Assembly (NCBI GenBank): GCA_903908785.1 | Contig: CAIVTL010000048.1 | Span: 1 to 10,709, forward strand | Length of the DNA: 10,709 nt | DNA from: Caldifarciminota bacterium | Lineage (GTDB): Bacteria > Hydrothermota > Tepidihabitantia > Tepidihabitantales > Tepidihabitantaceae | Direction of reading: 5' to 3' | Part shown: positions 5,501 through 10,709 of the stretch, piece after piece | Position numbering within the stretch: the stretch's first letter is position 1 | Layout of the letters: every line of letters begins with the position of its first letter | Made by a program: the position numbers and the translations under genes | The notes under the pieces: generated by a model | Database searches by the model: none | Seen by the model: the letters and a program-made list of their open reading frames with translations, nothing else | Told to the model about the DNA's origin: nothing

Positions 5501-6372
5501 GCGACCTGATGCTGGTTATTGAAGCGGACCGGCGGTTGATTGACGCCGAGTTGCGCCAGGCTCTCCGGTTCGGCCGGGACGTGCCGGCACGGCTGGCACT
5601 GGCGATGCGCTACGCGGTCCTGGGACCGGGCAAGCGGGTCCGGCCGATGCTTGCGCTGGAGGCGTTTCGCGCGGCCGGCGGCCGGGACCTCGCGGCCGTG
5701 CTGCCCTTCTGTGCCGGCATCGAGTTGATACACACGTTCTCACTTATACACGATGACCTGCCGAGCATGGACAATGACGACCTCCGGCGGGGCCGGCCCA
5801 GCCTGCACCGGAAGTTCGACGAGGGAACAGCGATACTGGCGGCTGACGGGTTGTTTGCCTATGCGTTTGAGCTGTTCGCGCTGGCGCCGGGTCCGGCTGA
5901 GCGGAGGCTTGCGGCCATCCGCGTGATAGGTCGGGCGGTGGGGCCTTCGGGCATGACCGGCGGGCAGATGCTGGACATCAGTCTAGAGTCTAGAGGCGAG
6001 AGGCGAGAGGCGAGAGGCGAGAGTGCAAGGTCCAGAGTCTTGGAGACTCAGCGGAAGAAGACCGCTGAGTTCATTGCCGCCGCGGTCGTCGCCGGCGCGA
6101 TTCTGGGCGGCGCGGCAACGGCGGCGCAGCGGAAGCTCCGGCGGGCAGGACTCGCCCTCGGCATGTTGTTCCAGATGACCGATGACCTGCTGGATTCAGG
6201 GCAGGCCAGCGAGGCCGGGCGGACCACGATGGTTTCAACCTGCGGGCGGGCCCGGACCGAGGGTCGGGCTGAGTCCGAAGCCAAGAAGGCCGAACGACTG
6301 TTCAATGGAATGGGCGTGGAGTACCGACCGCTGGCCGCGCTCCCTGAGCTGATTCTGCGGCGGAAGTCATAG
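5497..6372 (+). CDS. ispA: Polyprenyl (farnesyl/geranylgeranyl-type) diphosphate synthase
   Basis: A 291-residue trans-prenyltransferase condensing isopentenyl diphosphate with allylic diphosphates to C15 or C20 products. It starts at a GTG sharing four bases (GTGA) with the folD stop, behind GGGAG at 5490-5494; an ATG at 5509 is an alternative. Visible motifs are GKRVRPML (45-52), the first Asp-rich motif DDLPSMD (86-92) followed by RRGRPS, the helix GMTGGQMLD (152-160), KT at 188-189, and the second Asp-rich motif DDLLD (229-233). The DDx4D spacing of the first motif is the bacterial IspA-type arrangement; chain length is not certain. Residues about 162-183 (SLESRGERREARGESARSR) are encoded by nine 7-bp repeats and replace the usual loop before the KT helix, roughly eight residues longer than in E. 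coli IspA by my alignment. The C-terminal third is also somewhat divergent. All catalytic Asp residues remain, so it should be active. dxs follows after 2 bases. Confidence 0.88.
   Translation: MSDLMLVIEADRRLIDAELRQALRFGRDVPARLALAMRYAVLGPGKRVRPMLALEAFRAAGGRDLAAVLPFCAGIELIHTFSLIHDDLPSMDNDDLRRGRPSLHRKFDEGTAILAADGLFAYAFELFALAPGPAERRLAAIRVIGRAVGPSGMTGGQMLDISLESRGERREARGESARSRVLETQRKKTAEFIAAAVVAGAILGGAATAAQRKLRRAGLALGMLFQMTDDLLDSGQASEAGRTTMVSTCGRARTEGRAESEAKKAERLFNGMGVEYRPLAALPELILRRKS
5981..6043 (+). repeat. Heptad repeat tract inside the prenyl synthase gene
   Basis: Nine 7-bp units in unbroken phase: GTCTAGA twice, GGCGAGA four times, then GTGCAAG, GTCCAGA and GTCTTGG. The total of 63 bp equals 21 codons, so the tract is frame-neutral. 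Because 7 is not a multiple of 3, the protein sequence repeats only every 21 bases, giving the Arg/Glu/Gly-rich peptide SRGERREARGE. Confidence 0.9.
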
Positions 6373-6374
6373 CC

Positions 6375-8252
6375 ATGGCTCTGCTGGACGGCGTTCGTTC
6401 GCCCGCCGACATCCGGCGCATGTCGCTGATTCAGCTCATGGAACTGGCCGCGGAAATAAGGGAATTGATAATCCAGACCACGGCGAGGAACGGCGGACAT
6501 ACTGCGCCGAGTCTCGGCGTCGTCGAGTTGACGCTCGCCCTGCACTACGCGTTCGATACGCCGCGCGACCAGATTGTCTGGGATGTCGGGCATCAATGCT
6601 ACGCGCACAAGATAATCACCGGCCGCCGGGACCGGTTCGGCACGCTGCGGCAGAAGGATGGTATTTCCGGATTTCCCAAGAAGTCTGAGAGTGAATATGA
6701 CACGTTCGACACCGGCCATTCCGGGGATTCGATTGCGGTCGCGCTCGGTACCGCGGTCGGCGACCGGCTGAAGGGGTCGAGCCGCCGTTCGGTCGCGGTC
6801 ATCGGCGACGGGTCAGTCGCGGCGGGCATGGCGTTCGAGGCGCTGAACCAGGCCGGCTGCCTGAAACAGGACCTGGTGGTGGTTCTGAACGACAACGAGA
6901 TGTCCATCGCCCGCAGCACCGGCGCGATGGCCGGCTACCTGAACCGGATGATAACCGGCAAGATGTACAACCGGCTGCGTGGCGACGTGTGGAACCTGCT
7001 GGGGCACCTGCCGGAGGACTTGGGCGGCAAGTCGCGTGTCGCCGCGCGCAAGCTCGAAGAAGGACTGAAGAATCTGGTCGTGCCGAGCATCCTGTTCGAG
7101 GAGTTGGGATTCCGGTACATCGGGCCGGTAGATGGTCACAACATGGCCGAGATGATTGACACGTTCAAGCGGGTACGGCAACTCCACGGGCCGGTCATGG
7201 TGCACGTGGTGACGCGCAAGGGCAAGGGATATGCGCCGGCGCAGAAGCGCCCGGAGATGTTTCACGGCACCGGGCCGTTCAATGCCGATACCGGCGTGCC
7301 GCTGGGTTCTGCCGGGCTTACGTTCACGGGCGCGTTCGGTGAGAAGATGGTCGAGCTGGCCGGCAGAGACGACCGCGTGGTCGCCGTAACGGCCGGGATG
7401 TGCCTTGGAACCGGGCTCTCGGACTTTCGCGAGAAGTTCCCGAACCGGCTGTTCGACGTGGGAATATGCGAGCAGCACGCGGTGGCTTTTGGCGCGGGGT
7501 TGGCCCTGGGCGGCGCGCGGCCGGTCGTCGCCGTCTACTCAACATTTCTCACCCGTGGGCTGGACCAGGTAGTCCAGGATGTGTGTCTGCAGAAGCAGCC
7601 GGTCGTGCTGGCGGTTGACCGCGGCGGCCTGGTGGGTGAGGACGGGCCGACCCATCACGGCGTGTTCGACCTGTCGTACCTGGGCATGGTGCCGGGCCTG
7701 GTGGTGATGGCACCGATGGATGAGGCCGAACTGGCGGCAATGCTCGAATTCGCCATCGGCTACGAGGCCGGGCCGACAGCGATGCGATACCCGCGCGGCG
7801 GTTCGGGTTCGCAGCCGCGGCCGAGCCTGGCGCCGGTCAGGCTGGGCAAGGCAGAGGTGCTGCGCGAAGGCGACCGGGGATGCGTCCTGGCCGTCGGGTA
7901 CATGGCGAGCGTTGCGGGCCGCGCCGCCGATATTCTGAAAGACCAGGGCCTGGGCGTGACGCTTGTGAATGCCAGGTTCGTCAAGCCGCTGGACCGAGAC
8001 CTGATTCTGTCGCTCGCGGACCGACATCGTGTCATCGTCACGTTCGAGGAGGGCGTGCTTTCGGGCGGATTCGGCGCGGCCGTCAGCCGGCTGGTTGAGC
8101 GGTCGGGCAAGGCTACCCGCGTGGCCGCGTTCGGACTGGATGACCGTTTCTACGAGCAGGGGCCGAGGAACTGGCTCCTTGACCAGGCCGGGCTCTCGCC
8201 CGAGAAGCTGGCCGACCGTATCAAGGCTGAAGTTCAAAGGACGAAGGACTAA
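6375..8252 (+). CDS. dxs: 1-deoxy-D-xylulose-5-phosphate synthase
   Basis: A 625-residue thiamine-diphosphate enzyme joining pyruvate and glyceraldehyde 3-phosphate to DXP, the entry step of the MEP pathway (also a precursor for thiamine and pyridoxal phosphate). The N-terminal domain has H42 (GGHTAPSLG), H73 (WDVGHQCYAHK) and the ThDP/Mg motif GDGSVAAG with N172 in LNDNEMSI; H297 lies in FHGTGPF. The pyrimidine domain has the catalytic E366 in DVGICEQHAVAF (most homologues have GIAEQ), then YSTFLTRGLDQV, DRGGLVGEDGPTHHG (415-429) with H427, and RYPRGG (471-476). The C-terminal transketolase domain (about 490-620) is intact. Length is typical. The ATG is 2 bases after the ispA stop. The final residues VQRTKD and the stop codon lie inside a heptad repeat tract, so the tail differs from family norms, but it is beyond the catalytic fold. 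Confidence 0.96.
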   Translation: MALLDGVRSPADIRRMSLIQLMELAAEIRELIIQTTARNGGHTAPSLGVVELTLALHYAFDTPRDQIVWDVGHQCYAHKIITGRRDRFGTLRQKDGISGFPKKSESEYDTFDTGHSGDSIAVALGTAVGDRLKGSSRRSVAVIGDGSVAAGMAFEALNQAGCLKQDLVVVLNDNEMSIARSTGAMAGYLNRMITGKMYNRLRGDVWNLLGHLPEDLGGKSRVAARKLEEGLKNLVVPSILFEELGFRYIGPVDGHNMAEMIDTFKRVRQLHGPVMVHVVTRKGKGYAPAQKRPEMFHGTGPFNADTGVPLGSAGLTFTGAFGEKMVELAGRDDRVVAVTAGMCLGTGLSDFREKFPNRLFDVGICEQHAVAFGAGLALGGARPVVAVYSTFLTRGLDQVVQDVCLQKQPVVLAVDRGGLVGEDGPTHHGVFDLSYLGMVPGLVVMAPMDEAELAAMLEFAIGYEAGPTAMRYPRGGSGSQPRPSLAPVRLGKAEVLREGDRGCVLAVGYMASVAGRAADILKDQGLGVTLVNARFVKPLDRDLILSLADRHRVIVTFEEGVLSGGFGAAVSRLVERSGKATRVAAFGLDDRFYEQGPRNWLLDQAGLSPEKLADRIKAEVQRTKD

Positions 8253-8355
8253 GGACAAAGCAAGGATGAAGGACAAAGGACAAAGGTCGAAGCCCGGACT
8301 TCGTCATTTCCCCTTTGCTTTTGTTTTGTTCTTTGTTCTTGTCACATTGTCCTTG
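8234..8355 (+). repeat. Inverted heptad element, copy B (dxs/sprA junction)
   Basis: Left arm 8234-8293 consists of NNNAAGG units: TCAAAGG, ACGAAGG, ACTAAGG, ACAAAGC, then the 4-base break AAGG, then ATGAAGG, ACAAAGG twice and TCGAAGC. The centre is a small stem CGAAG/CTTCG (8288-8303). The right arm is pyrimidine-rich; CTTTGTTCTT at 8331-8340 can pair with AAGGACAAAG at 8269-8278 (one G-U), and TTGTCCTT at 8347-8354 is the exact complement of AAGGACAA at 8251-8258. Unit order parallels copy A after htrA, with one unit fewer before the break. The dxs stop TAA lies in ACTAAGG and the next gene's ATG in ATGAAGG. Confidence 0.8.
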
Positions 8356-10709
8356 CCGTCCTCGGCCCAGGCCTACTCGCTCTACGACCCGCCGCAAATC
8401 GTGCCCCGCGTGGACTACTCGCTGGGGCTCGTTTTCCTGGAGCGCTGGCGCGGAGACTATTTCATCGGGGTCGAACAGGTGCTGCCGATCGGCGAATACC
8501 TTGACTACCAGCTTGCCCAGTCGGTCCGGGATGCCTGGCAGGAGCAGGCGAAGCGCGACCAGGAACGCCAGGAACTGGCGGCTGACGCTTCCGGCCTGAT
8601 TCCGGACATCCAGTTGCCCAAGTTGCCGATTTTCGGGGAGGGCAGCAAGATTGACATATCGGGCAAGGACCGGATTACGCTGGGCGGACGCCAGACCTTT
8701 GTGCGCAACGTGATTCAGACGCCGGGAAGCGGCGGTCTATTTCCGGAGTTGAAGATGGAGCAGCAACTCTCGGTGATTCTGAACGGCACCATCGGTGAGC
8801 GGACCAAGGTGAGCATTGACCACGACTCCGAGCGAGAGGAAGCCCAAAACAAGGTAATGCTCTCGTACACCGGTACTGAGGACGACGTCATCCAGTCGGT
8901 CGAACTCGGTGACACGCGGCTGACAATTCCGAGCACGGGCTACACCGGCGACCTGCCGACCCACCAGGGCCTGTTCGGCGCGTCGGCCAAAGGCAAGGTC
9001 GGCGGGGTGGACGTGTACGCCGTTGCCTCACGCGAACAGTCGCAGAGCCAGACCGCGAGTTTCACCGGCAAGCGCCGCGTGAGCGTGGACACTATCTACG
9101 AATTCCAGTATTTCACCAAGCGGTTCTACCACATTGACGTGACCGGTGAACTCCGCAACCTGCGCGTGTACGTGGACGACCGCAACCCGGGCAATAACCA
9201 GTCGTCCTACACGGCCATTGCCACCGTGTACCCGGATTACCCGGACTCGACGCCGGCCGACTGGCAATATGACCGGGCGCCCGGCGATTTTGACCTCAAG
9301 TCGCTGGGTCGGGACTACCTCCTGCATACGGGTAACATCATCGAGTTTACGAGCCAGCTCAACCCGCACGACGTCGTCGGGCTGGTCATCTTCACCGACA
9401 GCGACACAATCGGCGGGAAGTTGTGGCAGGACTCGCTGGTGCTCAAGATGCTGAAGCCGGAGATGCCCGACTCTTCGTCTCTGACCTGGGACTACGAACA
9501 GCGCAACGTGTACCAGTTGCCGCAAGAGGACATCGCGCTCACCTCTTTCCGACTGCAGTATAACTCCGCGCAGTTGACCCCGATCGAGACCGACACGGCG
9601 GGCGCGAACGTAGGCCGGAAGTTCGTCGAACTGCTCGGGCTGGACCCGAACGCCGACGGCCGGCTGGAGTATCCCGAGTTCGACGGCAAGACCGGGCTTA
9701 TCCGGTTTCCGGGCAGCCATCCCTTCGATTCCAGCGCCCTGTCCACCCGGGATAGAGTCATCTACCGGGTTGACCCGTCGGCACTCGACCCGGGCCAGGG
9801 CCGCAACTACCGCATGGTCGTCGAGTATTCCAGTTCGACCGAGTCGTACTACCTTGGGCAGCCGGACATCTCTGCTAACTCCGAAAAGGTGGTGGTCGGC
9901 GGCGAGACGTGGATAAAGGACACGGACTACAGAATCGACTACAAGACCGGGGTGCTGTCGTTCATCAGGGCGCTGCCGCCGGACGCCGACATCCAGGTAA
10001 CTTTCGAATACCGGCCGCTCTTTTCGCTCGCCCAGAAATCGCTGGTCGGGGCCCGGGCCGAATGGGCCGCGTCCCAGCAGGGCAAGCTGGGCGCCAGCAT
10101 TTTCTTCCGGGACGAGGGAATCCAGGATGAGAAACCGGCGCTCGGCTCCGAACCGTTCCGCCGGACGATAGCCGAGACCGACGCTTCCTACACGGTCAGC
10201 TCGGATGCCGTCAGCGCGTTCCTGGACCGGCTGCCGTTGCTCCGCGCCCAGGCGGCGTCGTCGTTTTCCGCCGCGGCCGAGGGCGCGGTTTCGCTGCCGG
10301 ATCCGAACACGCGGGGCGTTGCCTACCTTGATGATTTCGAGGGTACGACCATCGTCCGGGATGTGTCAATCACGGCGCTGCTCTGGTCCTGGGCTTCGGT
10401 GCCGCTGGACAAGGACAGCGCGCATTTCGCGCACACGCGGCTCTTCTGGATCAACCCGCTGGCGAAGGTGCGCAACGACAGCGTCTTCGGGCCGTCAATC
10501 GGGGACGAAGGCACGGATACGCATGAAGTGCTGCGGGTGCTGTTCACGCCGGATTCGGGTGACCACGGGTCGTGGGCCGGCATGATGACCTCGGCCGCGC
10601 AGTCGGGCATGAGCATGAACCTGAAGGACGTCGACAACCTGCGCATGATTTTGAAGACCCGGCGTACCACCGGCACGATTCACGTCACGGTCGGCATGTC
10701 GATTGACGA
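8266..10709 (+). CDS. sprA: SprA-like cell-surface/type IX translocon protein, incomplete at right edge
   Basis: 814 complete codons are visible with no stop, so the gene continues beyond the window. SprA homologues are very large (over 2000 residues in Bacteroidota) and form the outer-membrane pore of the type IX secretion system, also needed for gliding. Residues 1-36 are a signal peptide: basic start MKDKGQRSKPGLRH, then hydrophobic FAFVLFFVLVTLSL and PSSAQA. SprA-like signatures follow: KIDISGKDRITLGGRQTF, the region about 160-270 with VSIDHDSEREEAQ (I184-D187), a YTGTEDDVIQSVELGDT segment and SREQSQSQTASFTGKRR, and further on AYLDDFEGT (686-694). The ATG at 8266 is the only sensible start, 13 bases past dxs. 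AAGGA at 8251-8255 may serve as a ribosome binding site, though it is about 10 bases away. Both site and start lie in the heptad element. The family call is from remembered motifs and is fairly sure. Whether it acts in secretion in this organism is inferred from the sorting-domain protein at 506. Confidence 0.85.
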   Translation, partial: MKDKGQRSKPGLRHFPFAFVLFFVLVTLSLPSSAQAYSLYDPPQIVPRVDYSLGLVFLERWRGDYFIGVEQVLPIGEYLDYQLAQSVRDAWQEQAKRDQERQELAADASGLIPDIQLPKLPIFGEGSKIDISGKDRITLGGRQTFVRNVIQTPGSGGLFPELKMEQQLSVILNGTIGERTKVSIDHDSEREEAQNKVMLSYTGTEDDVIQSVELGDTRLTIPSTGYTGDLPTHQGLFGASAKGKVGGVDVYAVASREQSQSQTASFTGKRRVSVDTIYEFQYFTKRFYHIDVTGELRNLRVYVDDRNPGNNQSSYTAIATVYPDYPDSTPADWQYDRAPGDFDLKSLGRDYLLHTGNIIEFTSQLNPHDVVGLVIFTDSDTIGGKLWQDSLVLKMLKPEMPDSSSLTWDYEQRNVYQLPQEDIALTSFRLQYNSAQLTPIETDTAGANVGRKFVELLGLDPNADGRLEYPEFDGKTGLIRFPGSHPFDSSALSTRDRVIYRVDPSALDPGQGRNYRMVVEYSSSTESYYLGQPDISANSEKVVVGGETWIKDTDYRIDYKTGVLSFIRALPPDADIQVTFEYRPLFSLAQKSLVGARAEWAASQQGKLGASIFFRDEGIQDEKPALGSEPFRRTIAETDASYTVSSDAVSAFLDRLPLLRAQAASSFSAAAEGAVSLPDPNTRGVAYLDDFEGTTIVRDVSITALLWSWASVPLDKDSAHFAHTRLFWINPLAKVRNDSVFGPSIGDEGTDTHEVLRVLFTPDSGDHGSWAGMMTSAAQSGMSMNLKDVDNLRMILKTRRTTGTIHVTVGMSID

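Overview
This window is a GC-rich bacterial chromosome segment, and every confident gene is on the + strand. Two features point to a Fibrobacterota-Chlorobiota-Bacteroidota-like or WOR-3/Stahlbacteria-like lineage. One is a large SprA-type cell-surface protein running off the right edge. The other is a secreted beta-propeller protein ending in what looks like a type IX (Por) secretion sorting domain. The frequent short-period repeats fit the same impression, but the lineage is inference, not proof.

Layout. Positions 1-505 hold no confident gene, only ambiguous short reading frames and, at the right end, a strong sigma70-like promoter. Positions 506-1786 encode an exported YVTN beta-propeller protein with eight repeats. 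Positions 1787-1960 are an intergenic stretch of 7-bp and 9-bp tandem repeats ending in a possible leaderless promoter. Positions 1961-2716 encode an unrecognised protein with an N-terminal cysteine cluster. Positions 2783-4291 encode a complete HtrA/DegP serine protease with two PDZ domains. Positions 4292-4624 are a 333-bp gap with a heptad-repeat element, a hairpin, a promoter candidate and two further hairpins.

From 4625 a tight operon follows: folD (one-carbon folate metabolism), a polyprenyl diphosphate synthase overlapping it by 4 bases, dxs (first step of the MEP isoprenoid pathway) 2 bases later, and 13 bases after that the SprA-like gene (8266 to the window end, incomplete). The dxs product feeds the pathway that supplies the C5 units condensed by the prenyl synthase. 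The SprA-like protein, the periplasmic protease and the sorting-domain propeller would all belong to envelope and secretion biology.

The most unusual signal is a family of degenerate 7-bp tandem repeats scattered through the window (units such as ACAAAGG, CCCCAAG, GGCGAGA). They occur between genes and inside genes. They build a linker and a loop in the propeller protein and a 21-codon loop in the prenyl synthase. At 8234-8293 they supply the last codons and stop of dxs plus the start codon of the SprA-like gene, while the opposite arm of the same imperfect inverted repeat encodes the hydrophobic core of the SprA signal peptide. I saw no CRISPR array, tRNA, rRNA, transposase or phage gene.
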